From Oscillatoriales cyanobacterium USR001 (lineage in GTDB: Bacteria; Cyanobacteriota; Cyanobacteriia; Cyanobacteriales; Microcoleaceae): a stretch of 64,000 nt of DNA. Of this stretch, positions 7,006-15,378 are shown piece after piece. The stretch is taken from positions 34,855 through 98,854 of the forward strand of contig MBRE01000057.1 of NCBI GenBank assembly GCA_001698425.1, read 5' to 3'. Within the stretch, counting starts at the first letter, position 1; every line of letters starts with the position of its first letter. Both the position numbers and the translations under genes were made by a program. The notes under the pieces are model-generated. The model saw nothing but the letters and a program-made list of their open reading frames with translations. It was not told where the DNA came from and ran no database searches.

Positions 7006-8622
7006 ATGGAGTTAACTGAACTGCTAGAGATTGGAGAAAAAGAACGCAAAGGACAGAAAGATATTCGCGTTCATTGTTGTACTTCAACGGGTTGCCAAGC
7101 TGCTAATTCACTGTTAATAAAAAAGCAGATGGAACAGGCGGTAGTATCAAATGGATTGAGCGATCGCGTGCAAGTTGTGGGAGTCGGTTGCATGGGATTT
7201 TGTGGTATGGGACCGATCGTAGAAATCGAGCCTCAAGATACACTTTACGAAAAAGTTACTCCCGAACAAGCACCCTCAATTATTGAAGCTTTAAATGGTG
7301 GCGAAACCACAGCTTTAAAAGGCGATCCCAATCATCCATTTTTTGCCCAACAGTTAAAAATTGTCCGGGAACATAGCGGCAAAATTGACCCAGAAAAAAT
7401 TGAAGAATATATCGCGATTGGTGGCTATCAAGCGCTTTATCATGCGATCCATGAAATGACCCCCGTTGAAGTAGTTCAGGAAATCACTAAATCGGGATTA
7501 CGGGGACGCGGTGGTGCGGGTTTTCCCACAGGTTTAAAGTGGGCAACTGTGGCAAAAATGCCGGCCGGACAAAAGTATGTAATTTGTAATGGGGACGAAG
7601 GCGATCCGGGGGCATTTATGGATCGCAGCGTGTTAGAAAGCGATCCCCATAAAGTATTAGAAGGAATGGCGATCGCAGGTTACGCCGTTGGTGCAAATCA
7701 AGGCTATCTTTATGTTCGAGCCGAATATCCTTTAGCTATTCACCGCTTAGAAATTGCCATTAAACAAGGCAAAAAATTAGGTGTTTTAGGTTCTCAAATC
7801 TTTGGTTCTTCCTTCGATTTTCGGATTGATATTCGCGTCGGTGCTGGGGCTTTTGTCTGCGGCGAAGAAACGGCTTTAATTTCCTCCGTTGAAGGCGGAC
7901 GCGGTAATCCCCGTCCTCGTCCACCTTACCCCGCCCAATCTGGTTTGTGGGGGAATCCTACGTTAATTAATAACGTGGAAACCTTAGCAAATATCGCCCC
8001 AATTATCGATCGAGGCGCGGATTGGTTTGCTAGTATTGGAACCGAGAAAAGTAAAGGCACAAAAATCTTTTCTTTAACCGGAAAAATCCGCAACAATGGT
8101 TTAATTGAAGTACCAATGGGAATTAGCTTGCGGGAGATAGTTGAAAACATGGGTGGCGGTGTTCCCGGAGGTAGTGTAAAAGCAGTGCAAACTGGAGGAC
8201 CTTCTGGGGGTTGTATTCCGGCGACGGCGTTAGATACTCCTGTAGATTATGAGTCTTTAGCTAAGTTAGGATCGATGATGGGTTCTGGGGGAATGGTAGT
8301 TTTAGATCAGGATAGTAGCATGGTAGAAATTGCCCAATTTTATATGGAATTTTGCCGGGGCGAAACCTGTGGAAAGTGCATTCCCTGTCGTGCGGGTACT
8401 GTACAAATGTATCAAGCTTTAACTAAGATTTTAAATCGGCAAGCAACAATGACTGATTTAGAACAATTAGAGCAACTTTGTGGGATGGTGAAAGCTACAA
8501 GTTTATGCGGTTTAGGACAGTCTGCACCGAATCCAGTTTTGAGCACTTTACGTTATTTTAAGGAGGAATATTTAGTGCTTTTGCGGGAAGATAGTTACAA
8601 TGGGAAAGTCCCAGTTAAGTAA
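7006..8622 (+). CDS. hoxF: Bidirectional hydrogenase diaphorase subunit HoxF
   Basis: A 538-residue NuoF-like subunit binding NAD(P)H and FMN. The N-terminal 2Fe-2S thioredoxin-like domain shows [13 protein letters not shown] and [23 protein letters not shown] is the FMN-binding glycine loop, [14 protein letters not shown] the nucleotide site, and [11 protein letters not shown] with a later SLCGLG supply the 4Fe-4S cysteines. ATG 7006 is preferred over the upstream TTG at 6976 because GGAGATC precedes it and the family starts here. It reduces NAD(P)+ with electrons from HoxYH, or the reverse during fermentation. Confidence 0.95.
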   Translation: MELTELLEIGEKERKGQKDIRVHCCTSTGCQAANSLLIKKQMEQAVVSNGLSDRVQVVGVGCMGFCGMGPIVEIEPQDTLYEKVTPEQAPSIIEALNGGETTALKGDPNHPFFAQQLKIVREHSGKIDPEKIEEYIAIGGYQALYHAIHEMTPVEVVQEITKSGLRGRGGAGFPTGLKWATVAKMPAGQKYVICNGDEGDPGAFMDRSVLESDPHKVLEGMAIAGYAVGANQGYLYVRAEYPLAIHRLEIAIKQGKKLGVLGSQIFGSSFDFRIDIRVGAGAFVCGEETALISSVEGGRGNPRPRPPYPAQSGLWGNPTLINNVETLANIAPIIDRGADWFASIGTEKSKGTKIFSLTGKIRNNGLIEVPMGISLREIVENMGGGVPGGSVKAVQTGGPSGGCIPATALDTPVDYESLAKLGSMMGSGGMVVLDQDSSMVEIAQFYMEFCRGETCGKCIPCRAGTVQMYQALTKILNRQATMTDLEQLEQLCGMVKATSLCGLGQSAPNPVLSTLRYFKEEYLVLLREDSYNGKVPVK

Positions 8623-8696
8623 GCTTTCAGGACGGAAAATTTTTGGTAAATAACCATCAATTTTATAGCAACCGTTAAGGCAATTAGGATAGTATA

Positions 8697-8766
8697 GCGA
8701 AGCATTTCGGCAGATAATTTATAGCTTTTAATCACAGATTTTTCGCCCGAATGCTTCGCCCCTACA
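8697..8766. repeat. Palindromic GAAGCATTC element, copy 1 (between hoxF and hoxU)
   Basis: About 70 bp with terminal inverted repeats: GCGAAGCATTTCGG on the left and CCGAATGCTTCGCCCCTACA on the right. Related copies are at 13094-13167, 51472-51546 and 60873-60947. The ends are conserved and the middle varies, as in a MITE or REP-like element. Being inside the operon it would form a hairpin in the mRNA. Confidence 0.8.
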
Positions 8767-8802
8767 TAGAAAAAAATTAACAGTAGAGGAGGATGAGAGC
8801 TT

Positions 8803-9519
8803 ATGTCTGTTAAAACGTTAAAAATTAACGGAGTTGATGTTGCTATTGAGGAAGGGGCAACGATTTTACAAGCAGCGAAGGAGTCGGGGGTAAGGATTCC
8901 TACTCTTTGCCATTTAGAGGGGGTTTCGGATGTTGGTGCTTGTCGTTTGTGTTTGGTGGAGGTATCTGGAATTAATAAGCTTTTGCCGGCTTGCGTGACA
9001 GAAGTGGCGGAAGGAATGGAGATCCAAACTAATACTCAACAAATTCAAGATTACCGCCGGATGATTGTGGAAATGTTGTTTGCTGAGGGGAATCATGTTT
9101 GTGCGGTTTGTGTGGCGAATGAACACTGTGAATTGCAAGATTTAGCAGTTGAAGTGGGAATGGATCATTCACGTTTTCCCTACCGTTTTCCCGATCGCAA
9201 TATGGATGTTTCTCACGAACAGTTTGGCATCGATCATAATCGTTGCGTGTTATGTACTCGGTGCGTGCGAGTGTGTGATGAAATTGAGGGAGCCCACGTT
9301 TGGGATGTGGCTTTTCGTGGTGCGGCGGCGAAGATTGTTTCGGGTTTAAATCAACCTTGGGGTACTGTTGATGCTTGCACTTCCTGTGGTAAATGTGTGG
9401 AAGCTTGTCCGACGGGGGCGATTTTCCGCAAGGGTTCGACGGTGGCAGAAATGGAACACGATCGCGGTAAATTGGAGTTTATTATGATGGCAAGGGATAA
9501 ACATCAATGGACTCGTTAA
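8803..9519 (+). CDS. hoxU: Bidirectional hydrogenase diaphorase subunit HoxU
   Basis: A 238-residue NuoG-N-terminal-like ferredoxin subunit. The N-terminal 2Fe-2S domain has VGACRLCLVEV with LPACVTEV. HVCAVCVANEHCELQ is the His-Cys3 type 4Fe-4S segment, and CVLCTRCVRVCDE plus CTSCGKCVEACPTG bind two further 4Fe-4S clusters. It wires HoxY to HoxF. The start is well set by GAGGAGG at 8786-8792. It is unusually separated from hoxF by a palindromic element and from hoxY by about 1.5 kb of non-hox genes. Confidence 0.95.
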   Translation: MSVKTLKINGVDVAIEEGATILQAAKESGVRIPTLCHLEGVSDVGACRLCLVEVSGINKLLPACVTEVAEGMEIQTNTQQIQDYRRMIVEMLFAEGNHVCAVCVANEHCELQDLAVEVGMDHSRFPYRFPDRNMDVSHEQFGIDHNRCVLCTRCVRVCDEIEGAHVWDVAFRGAAAKIVSGLNQPWGTVDACTSCGKCVEACPTGAIFRKGSTVAEMEHDRGKLEFIMMARDKHQWTR

Positions 9520-9532
9520 ATCATGGTTAATT

Positions 9533-9574
9533 GTTAACTGTTAACTGTTAACTGTTAACTGTTAACTGTTAACT
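9533..9574 (+). repeat. Tandem heptamer GTTAACT x 6
   Basis: Six perfect head-to-tail copies of GTTAACT just after the hoxU stop, followed by GTT. Similar TTAAC-rich strings are found at 43567-43600 and 56986-57060. This resembles the short tandemly repeated heptamers known from filamentous cyanobacteria. Confidence 0.95.
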
Positions 9575-9605
9575 GTTCTAGGACTTTGTAAGTAGGGGGA
9601 AATTA

Positions 9606-10031
9606 ATGAATGATTTATCTCAACAAAAATTCCTCAAGGCATTAGAACTTTGTCAGTCTCTTATAGCTTTACAACGTCAACCATCTGAGGTTCCTTGTCA
9701 AGCCATAGAGCTTTTTTGCGAAGTTGCTAAAGAACCTTTTGTATTATTGCGATTAAGCGAACAGCATATCGCTGAAATTGAAAAGGCAATTGTCGGAATT
9801 TATGAGTATGCTGGGAGTGTGGATAATTGGAAAGTGGGCGATTGTCCATTTGGGGTTAAGGATCACTGCAATATCTTAAATTTTTTCCTGAATGTCCATA
9901 CCAAAAAGTTTGATTTTTTTAGAGGTAAGGATTTTACACCAGAAATGATTTGTGAATTTCTTCAGGATTGGAAGGGGATCGACCTCACGGTATTACTGAC
10001 AAAAAATACACCTGTACTTGTCAGTGATTAA
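9606..10031 (+). CDS. Unknown small protein, copy 1 of a duplicated pair (possible immunity protein)
   Basis: A 141-residue protein of no family I recognise. It begins MNDLSQQKFLKALELCQSLI and ends DLTVLLTKNTPVLVSD. It is a clear paralogue of the protein at 10556-10990: same LCQSLIALxxQPS opening, FGVKDHCxILxFFL centre and near-identical last 20 residues. It lies between hoxU and hoxY, same strand. Because copy 2 overlaps a toxin-like gene by an ATGA junction, I infer that these paralogues could be immunity proteins. This is inference from arrangement only. GGGGGAAATTA just upstream supports ATG 9606. Confidence 0.6.
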   Translation: MNDLSQQKFLKALELCQSLIALQRQPSEVPCQAIELFCEVAKEPFVLLRLSEQHIAEIEKAIVGIYEYAGSVDNWKVGDCPFGVKDHCNILNFFLNVHTKKFDFFRGKDFTPEMICEFLQDWKGIDLTVLLTKNTPVLVSD

Positions 10032-10076
10032 TGGTTAAAAGTTATCCAAAACATGATTAAATTAGGAGAGGATTAA
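9965..10076 (+). repeat. 112-bp direct repeat with 10924-11035 (gene end plus ribosome-binding leader)
   Basis: The 3' end of the paralogue gene, its stop, and the leader ATTAGGAGAG are duplicated 959 bases apart with few mismatches. In the second copy the leader drives hoxY (ATG 11038). In the first copy it leads into ATG 10080, which has an in-frame TAG at codon 6. Shows that the cassette arose by duplication together with the hoxY ribosome-binding site. Confidence 0.85.
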
Positions 10077-10115
10077 GAAATGGTGTTTTGTAATTAGCGG
10101 AAATCTTCAACAGTT

Positions 10116-10559
10116 TTGTTTGATAACTCAGAGGGAAAACTAACTCAGGGAAGAGATCAAGATTCTCAACCAGAAAAATGGAAACATCTAAATCAATATG
10201 AGCGAAAATATCTTAAAGAGGTGATGCAATCTTATGATAAAATAGTTCAGGATACAAATGATTGGTTTAGAATTGCCAACTGCTATCAATTGAGTGCTGA
10301 AGACGTACAACGGGCTAAAGACTATGCTTTTGGTAGTGGCGTATCTAAAAACAAATTTGCTCCTGATGAGCGGATGGTTGAAGCATGGCATAGAATGGCA
10401 TTAGGAGAAGGAACTAACATTGATGAAGTTCTTTTACGGCATGAAATTTTTGAGTCTAACCTTGTAATTAATCAGGGAATGAATCAAAAAGATGCTCACG
10501 ATCAAGCTCAAGCAATATATCCTTGGTCTATCCTTATACAACAAAGTAAAAATCAATGA
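10116..10559 (+). CDS. Putative orphan polymorphic-toxin C-terminal domain
   Basis: A 147-residue frame from TTG 10116. The same frame continues upstream to ATG 10080 with a good AGGAGAGG leader, but codon 6 is TAG (10095-10097), so either translation restarts downstream or the gene is decayed. The C-terminal half (WHRMALGEGTNIDEVLLRHE; IFESNLVINQGMNQKDAHDQ; AQAIYPW) resembles a His-Glu/Ala-His helical motif I associate with the tips of Rhs and related polymorphic toxins; the catalytic class is not known to me. It overlaps the downstream paralogue by ATGA (10556-10559), the usual toxin-immunity junction. Function inferred, not shown. Confidence 0.45.
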   Translation: MFDNSEGKLTQGRDQDSQPEKWKHLNQYERKYLKEVMQSYDKIVQDTNDWFRIANCYQLSAEDVQRAKDYAFGSGVSKNKFAPDERMVEAWHRMALGEGTNIDEVLLRHEIFESNLVINQGMNQKDAHDQAQAIYPWSILIQQSKNQ

Positions 10560-10990
10560 AAGAGTCATCAGAAAAGAGATTTATACAAGCTTTGGAGATT
10601 TGCCAATCTCTAATTGCTTTTAAATCTCAACCTTCAAGTTTACCATTTCAAAGTATAGAGCTTTTGTGTGAAGTTGCTAGGGAACCTTCAGCATTGCTGC
10701 TGTTGACAGAAAAGTATGCCAGCGAAACACAAAAAGCATTTAGGGCGGTTTATGAATACGCCGTTACTTTAGACAATTGGAGACTTAGCGATGAAGATTG
10801 TCCTCTGGGATTTGGAGTTAAAGATCACTGTAGTATTTTAAGTTTTTTCCTGAAAATTCAGAGTAAAAAGTTTGAGTTTTTCACAGGTAATTGGACACCG
10901 GAAAAAATTTGCGATCTGATTAAGGATTGGAAGGGGATCGACCTCACGGTATTACTGACCAAAAATACACCTGTACTTGTCAGTGATTAA
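10556..10990 (+). CDS. Unknown small protein, copy 2 (possible immunity partner of the preceding toxin-like gene)
   Basis: A 144-residue paralogue of the protein at 9606-10031. It begins MKESSEKRFIQALEICQSLI and ends with the same LTVLLTKNTPVLVSD tail; the middle has diverged more. The ATGA overlap with the toxin-like gene makes translational coupling likely. No transmembrane or signal segment is visible; probably cytosolic. DNA identity to copy 1 is highest over the last 70 bases of the gene and the leader beyond it, which suggests recent duplication or gene conversion at that end. Confidence 0.6.
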   Translation: MKESSEKRFIQALEICQSLIAFKSQPSSLPFQSIELLCEVAREPSALLLLTEKYASETQKAFRAVYEYAVTLDNWRLSDEDCPLGFGVKDHCSILSFFLKIQSKKFEFFTGNWTPEKICDLIKDWKGIDLTVLLTKNTPVLVSD

Positions 10991-11037
10991 TGGTTAAAAG
11001 CGAGTCAAAACATGATTAAATTAGGAGAGAATTAAAC

Positions 11038-11586
11038 ATGGAAAAGATTAATTTTGCAACGGTGTGGTTAGCTGGCTGTTCTGGCTGTCATATGTCATTC
11101 TTGGACTTAGATGAGTGGTTATTTGATTTAGCTGCTCATGTTAATGTAGTTTATAGTCCTGTAGGTTGCGATCTCAAAGATTACCCAGAAAATGTCGATG
11201 TTTGCTTAGTTGAAGGTGCGGTGGCTAATGAGGAAAATTTGGAACTTCTCCATAAAGTAAGACAGAGAACTAAATGGTTAATTTCCTTTGGCGATTGTGC
11301 GGTGACGGCGAATGTGCCGGCGATGCGAAATATGTTAGGCGGTACGGAACCAGTTTTAAAACGTTGTTATTTAGAACTGGGAGATATTACCCCACAATTG
11401 CCTAATTTTCCAGGTATTGTACCGGAATTATTAGACCGCGTTCGGCCTTTACATGAGTTGGTAAAAGTAGATATGTATTTGCCGGGATGTCCGCCATCGG
11501 CTGAGAGGATTAAGAATGCGATCGCGCCGCTTTTGAAGGGTGAAAAACCTGTGATGGAAGGCCGAGAAATGATTAAGTTTGGTTGA
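11038..11586 (+). CDS. hoxY: Bidirectional [NiFe] hydrogenase small subunit HoxY
   Basis: A 182-residue short small subunit, typical of soluble NAD-linked hydrogenases and lacking a Tat signal. AGCSGCHMSFLD near the N-terminus, FGDCAVTANVP in the centre and LPGCPPSAERI near the C-terminus carry the proximal 4Fe-4S cysteines. It passes electrons between the HoxH NiFe site and HoxU. The start is set by AGGAGAG 9-15 bases upstream. hoxH follows after 51 bases. Confidence 0.95.
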   Translation: MEKINFATVWLAGCSGCHMSFLDLDEWLFDLAAHVNVVYSPVGCDLKDYPENVDVCLVEGAVANEENLELLHKVRQRTKWLISFGDCAVTANVPAMRNMLGGTEPVLKRCYLELGDITPQLPNFPGIVPELLDRVRPLHELVKVDMYLPGCPPSAERIKNAIAPLLKGEKPVMEGREMIKFG

Positions 11587-11637
11587 ACAAATGTTCATAA
11601 TTTAAGGCAAAGTTACAAATTATTTGGAGGATTTCTT

Positions 11638-13065
11638 ATGTCAAAAACAATTGTCATCGATCCAGTTACCCGCATTGAAGGCCACGCCAAAATTTCCCTG
11701 TATTTAGATGATGCCGGTGAGGTGGAAGATGCGCGTTTTCATGTGGTAGAATTTCGCGGTTTTGAGAAGTTCTGCGAAGGTAGACCGTTTACCGAAATGG
11801 CCGGAATTACAGCCAGAATTTGTGGAATTTGTCCGGTAAGTCACTTGTTGGCGGCGGCGAAAACTGGGGATAAAATTCTGGCTGTGAAGATTCCCATCGC
11901 GGGGGAAAAATTGCGCCGGATGATGAATTTGGCACAGATTACTCAGTCCCATGCTTTGAGTTTCTTTCACCTAAGTAGCCCTGATTTCCTATTAGGATGG
12001 GATAGCAATCCGGCGACGCGAAATGTGTTTGGATTGATGGAAGCCGATCCTGATTTGGCGCGGGCGGGGATTCGTTTGCGACAGTTTGGCCAGCAGATTA
12101 TTGAGTTATTAGGTGCTCGGAAAATTCATGCTTCTTGGGCCGTACCCGGTGGTGTGCGATCGCCGCTTTCGGAGGAGGGACGGACGTGGATACGCGATCG
12201 CTTGCCAGAATCTCGCGCTACCATTGAGCTTGCGATCGGTTTGTTCAAGCGTTTATTAGACCAATTTACGACGGAAGTGCAGGAATTTGGCAATTTTCGC
12301 TCGCTTTTCATGGGTTTAGTCAGTCCTGATGGCCTGTGGGAACACTACGGCGGCCACTTGCGGTTTATTGACAGCGATGGTGCGATCGTTGCTGATGGTT
12401 TGAATGAGGACAATTATCAGGATTTCATCGGTGAGGCGGTAGAAAACTGGTCTTACCTGAAGTTCCCTTATTATAAGCCTTTGGGCTATCCTGATGGGAT
12501 TTATCGGGTGGGACCGTTAGCCAGGTTGAATGTCTGCGATCGCATTGGTTTACCTGATAGCGATCGCGAATTACAGGAAATGCGCGATCGCGCCGGCGGC
12601 CGAGTTGCCACTTCTTCTTTCTTCTATCATTATGCCCGATTAGTGGAAATTTTGGCCGCGATCGAGCATATTGAACTATTAGTAAATGACGAGGATATTG
12701 CTTCTAAACGCTGTCGCGCTGATGCAGGTATTAACGAGTTGGAAGGTGTGGGAGTAAGTGAAGCACCAAGAGGCACTTTATTTCATCACTATAAAGTAGA
12801 TGAAAATGGCTTGTTGAAGAAAGTTAATTTGATTATTGCTACGGGTCAAAATAACCTAGCAATGAACAAAACCGTCACCCAAATTGCCAAACATTACATT
12901 CACGGTAACGATATTCCTGAAGGACTTTTAAACCGAGTAGAAGCCGGAATCCGCGCTTTCGATCCTTGCTTAAGTTGTTCCACTCATGCCGTTGGTCAAA
13001 TGCCTTTGCATATTGAATTAGTCGCCCCTGATGGAACTATTCTCAATCAAGTTTATCGTCACTAG
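11638..13065 (+). CDS. hoxH: Bidirectional [NiFe] hydrogenase large subunit HoxH
   Basis: A 475-residue catalytic subunit. The L1 motif [10 protein letters not shown] and the L2 motif DPCLSCSTH supply the four cysteines of the Ni-Fe(CN)2CO site. Residues after the L2 His, [12 protein letters not shown] and onward (25 residues), form the C-terminal tail that the maturation protease HoxW removes after nickel insertion (family knowledge). GGAGG eleven bases before ATG fixes the start. Catalyses H2 oxidation or H+ reduction in the cytosol. Confidence 0.96.
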   Translation: MSKTIVIDPVTRIEGHAKISLYLDDAGEVEDARFHVVEFRGFEKFCEGRPFTEMAGITARICGICPVSHLLAAAKTGDKILAVKIPIAGEKLRRMMNLAQITQSHALSFFHLSSPDFLLGWDSNPATRNVFGLMEADPDLARAGIRLRQFGQQIIELLGARKIHASWAVPGGVRSPLSEEGRTWIRDRLPESRATIELAIGLFKRLLDQFTTEVQEFGNFRSLFMGLVSPDGLWEHYGGHLRFIDSDGAIVADGLNEDNYQDFIGEAVENWSYLKFPYYKPLGYPDGIYRVGPLARLNVCDRIGLPDSDRELQEMRDRAGGRVATSSFFYHYARLVEILAAIEHIELLVNDEDIASKRCRADAGINELEGVGVSEAPRGTLFHHYKVDENGLLKKVNLIIATGQNNLAMNKTVTQIAKHYIHGNDIPEGLLNRVEAGIRAFDPCLSCSTHAVGQMPLHIELVAPDGTILNQVYRH

Positions 13066-13093
13066 ATTTTTGTTGATTAGTGCAAATGTATCC

Positions 13094-13167
13094 GTAGGGC
13101 GAAGCATTCCGGCCGTAAATCTTTCGTTTTAACCAATAACTTATCTACCGGAATGCTTCGCCCCTAG
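13094..13167. repeat. Palindromic GAAGCATTC element, copy 2 (after hoxH)
   Basis: Terminal inverted repeats GGGCGAAGCATTCCGG and CCGGAATGCTTCGCCCC around a variable centre. Located between hoxH and the 2Fe-2S protein gene, so it could separate expression of the structural genes from the signalling genes. Confidence 0.8.
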
Positions 13168-13232
13168 AAAATTGGGATGATCCCTTATACATGATATTAC
13201 CAATTACCATTACCCCAGAGGAACAATGAAAA

Positions 13233-13514
13233 ATGACCAAAGAGAATTTATATTTATGTATGGGTTCTGCTTGTCATCAACTAGGTGTTTATGAAGTTTT
13301 ACCCAGAATTCAAGGCTTAATTAGCCAATATCACCTAGAAGAAAGTATAGAACTCAAAGGCTCTTTTTGCCTAGAAACTTGTAGCAGCGGCATTGTAATG
13401 AAATTTCAAGATAAATTATTTGTAGACATTAATCCTGCTAATCTTGAAGAAAAATTTATCTTAGAAATTCTCCCCCAAATCCAATTAAAAATGCAGGAGT
13501 ATAGTCATGGTTGA
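13233..13514 (+). CDS. Thioredoxin-like [2Fe-2S] ferredoxin-domain protein
   Basis: A 93-residue protein made only of the thioredoxin-like 2Fe-2S fold. Cys9-x4-Cys14 (LCMGSACHQLG) and Cys46-x3-Cys50 (FCLETCSSG) match the NuoE/HoxE cluster ligands but without the N-terminal helical domain. It overlaps the PAS gene by eight bases. Similar small ferredoxins sit with PAS and SpoIIE-phosphatase genes in hydrogenase clusters of anaerobic Firmicutes and Thermotogae (recalled, not searched). A redox-sensing or electron-relay role for the following two proteins is inferred. Confidence 0.8.
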   Translation: MTKENLYLCMGSACHQLGVYEVLPRIQGLISQYHLEESIELKGSFCLETCSSGIVMKFQDKLFVDINPANLEEKFILEILPQIQLKMQEYSHG

Positions 13515-14010
13515 AAAACACGATAACTTATGGAAATTACTTTGGGATTACGATCCTAATGGTTTAATCGTTGTTGACACAAAAATGACTATTAAGGTAG
13601 TTAATCCCGCTTTTTGCCAAATGTTTAATCTAGTCTCAGAAAATATCATTGGCAAACCGGTTTCATTGGTTTTAGGTGATGTTGAATATTTCCAAAATGT
13701 TTGGGATAAAAATCAGGCAATTCGAGGAGAAGAGAAAGAATATTCACAGTACAATTTATATGTCCGACAAGTAGTTTTTCCGATCAAAGATGAAAATGTT
13801 ATTGCTTGTATCATGGTGGATATTACCCAGGAATGGCAGCGCAAAAAAGAACTGATTAACATCAAGTCAGAAACCGTAAAAAAAGTCAATGAAGTAGTAG
13901 ATAATCAAATGAAAGTTGCCCAAGAAATTGCTGGCTTATTAGGAGAAACCACCGCAATTACTAAAGTCAGCCTATTGAAAATAATTTCAATGGTGGAACA
14001 CGAAACTTAG
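13507..14010 (+). CDS. PAS-domain sensor protein of the hydrogenase-associated type
   Basis: A 167-residue protein with one PAS domain: LLWDYDPNGLIVVDTKMTIK opens the fold, then VNPAFCQMFNL, ENIIGKPVSLVLGDVE, and the final strands VFPIKDENVIACIMVDITQE. After it comes a helical linker (RKKELINIKSETVKKVNEVV) and a C-terminal helix pair. No kinase, GGDEF or DNA-binding domain is present, so it must signal by protein contact. With the overlapping 2Fe-2S gene before it and the phosphatase gene 35 bases after it, it probably forms a three-protein redox-signalling unit. Ligand is unknown. Confidence 0.75.
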   Translation: MVEKHDNLWKLLWDYDPNGLIVVDTKMTIKVVNPAFCQMFNLVSENIIGKPVSLVLGDVEYFQNVWDKNQAIRGEEKEYSQYNLYVRQVVFPIKDENVIACIMVDITQEWQRKKELINIKSETVKKVNEVVDNQMKVAQEIAGLLGETTAITKVSLLKIISMVEHET

Positions 14011-14045
14011 ACGTTAAAACAACATTTTATAGGAATTTTAATAAT

Positions 14046-15212
14046 ATGAAAGTAGATAACTTTTTTGATATTTGCAATTTAAGCCTCAATAAAAAAGGTG
14101 AAGAACTTTGTGGTGACAAAGTTAAGTTTCGCAAAACAGACAAGAAAACCACAATAGTTTTATCTGATGGTTTGGGAAGTGGTGTAAAAGCTAATATTCT
14201 CGCTACCCTAACTACCGAAATTCTGATTACCATGCTAACGGCGGATGTGCCCCTAGAGGAAGTCATTAAAACAGTGATTGGTACTTTACCTATCTGCCAA
14301 GTTAGGAACATTGCTTATGCGACGTTTACAATTATCCAAATTAACCACGAAACTAATAGATTTAAGGTGATTAATTTTGATAATCCACCAATTTTTTACT
14401 TAAGAAAAGGTAAGTTAGTTAACTTACCAAATAAAACCGAACAAATTTTAGGTAAAAAAATTAATGTAACTGAAGGTTATCTGGAAAGAGGTGATTTTCT
14501 TGGGGCTAGTAGTGATGGGGTTTTGTACGCCGGATTAGGCGAAACTTTAAATTTTGGTTGGGGTTGGGAAAGTATTGCTAAATATATCGAAAATTTGTTT
14601 ATAACTCAAGCTTCATCTGCGAGAAGTATTATTTATAAAGTTATTGCTGAAACTCATTCTCTGTATCGTGGTAAAATAGGAGATGATGCGACTTTTGTTG
14701 GGGTATATGTCAGAAAGAAAAATCCGTTGATGATATTTACTGGGCCGCCGATCGAGAAAAGTGAAGATAGTTTATATGTGGAAAGATTATTAAAATTTGA
14801 AGGTCGTAAAGTAATTTGCGGTGGGACTACAGGGAATATTATTGCTAAGTATTTGGGGGAAACTGTGGAGATGGATATTTCTACTATGCGAAAAGATTTA
14901 CCACCGATAGGAAAGTTAAAGGAAATCGACTTAGTAACTGAAGGAATATTGACAATTTCTAAGGCAATTGAGATTTTAAGGAGTTGTAATTGTGATATTT
15001 CTCGCTTACCTTCAGATCAAAATGGTGCGGTTTTATTGGCGAGGGAAATTTTAGAGGCTGATTCTATATTGTTTTTGGTGGGACAGAAAATTAATGAGTT
15101 TTATCAAAACCCTTTGTTACCTAAAAATATTTCAATTCGCCGCAGTTTAGTGGAGGAGTTAGTAAAGTTATTGCGGGAACAACAAAAGGAGGTGAGTTTA
15201 GAATATTGTTAA
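14046..15212 (+). CDS. SpoIIE-type PP2C serine phosphatase with C-terminal extension
   Basis: A 388-residue protein. The N-terminal 220 residues show the SpoIIE/PP2C core: CGDKVKFRKTDKKTTIVLSD then GLGSGVKANILATLT with the metal-binding Asp, GASSDGVLYAGLG with the second, and GDDATFVGVYVR with the third. The C-terminal part (from about 230: GPPIEKSEDSLYVERLLKFE) is a separate conserved region that I know only from hydrogenase-linked phosphatases. Such phosphatases usually act on anti-anti-sigma or partner-switch proteins; no such partner is encoded nearby. The gene ends at the boundary where a hoxW fragment starts. Confidence 0.78.
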   Translation: MKVDNFFDICNLSLNKKGEELCGDKVKFRKTDKKTTIVLSDGLGSGVKANILATLTTEILITMLTADVPLEEVIKTVIGTLPICQVRNIAYATFTIIQINHETNRFKVINFDNPPIFYLRKGKLVNLPNKTEQILGKKINVTEGYLERGDFLGASSDGVLYAGLGETLNFGWGWESIAKYIENLFITQASSARSIIYKVIAETHSLYRGKIGDDATFVGVYVRKKNPLMIFTGPPIEKSEDSLYVERLLKFEGRKVICGGTTGNIIAKYLGETVEMDISTMRKDLPPIGKLKEIDLVTEGILTISKAIEILRSCNCDISRLPSDQNGAVLLAREILEADSILFLVGQKINEFYQNPLLPKNISIRRSLVEELVKLLREQQKEVSLEYC

Positions 15213-15252
15213 AATTAACTTCTTTTTTAGTAATTGGTTATGGGAATCAATA
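15211..15252 (+). pseudogene. Fragment of hoxW 5' coding region
   Basis: Bases 15211-15252 match 16409-16450 inside hoxW at about 38 of 42 positions, encoding KLTSFLVIGYGNQ. It touches the phosphatase stop, where hoxW would be expected to start if the operon were uninterrupted. I read it as the original hoxW start left behind, or duplicated, when the nuclease gene came in. Confidence 0.75.
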
Positions 15253-15378
15253 ATGAAAAAGTAGAAAACTGGAGAAATACAGCACTTTCCAGGTAAGTGA
15301 AGTACAGAGAAATCCAGAATAAACCCGGTTTCTGGGGTGTACGTCATAAACCTGGAATCCGCTGTAAAATCAGACTTT

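Noticed and set aside
9533..9574. Heptamer array as an attachment site or iteron origin
   Set aside because: Perfect simple heptamers of this kind recur at 43567 and 56986 between unrelated genes, so a general short repeat family is more likely.
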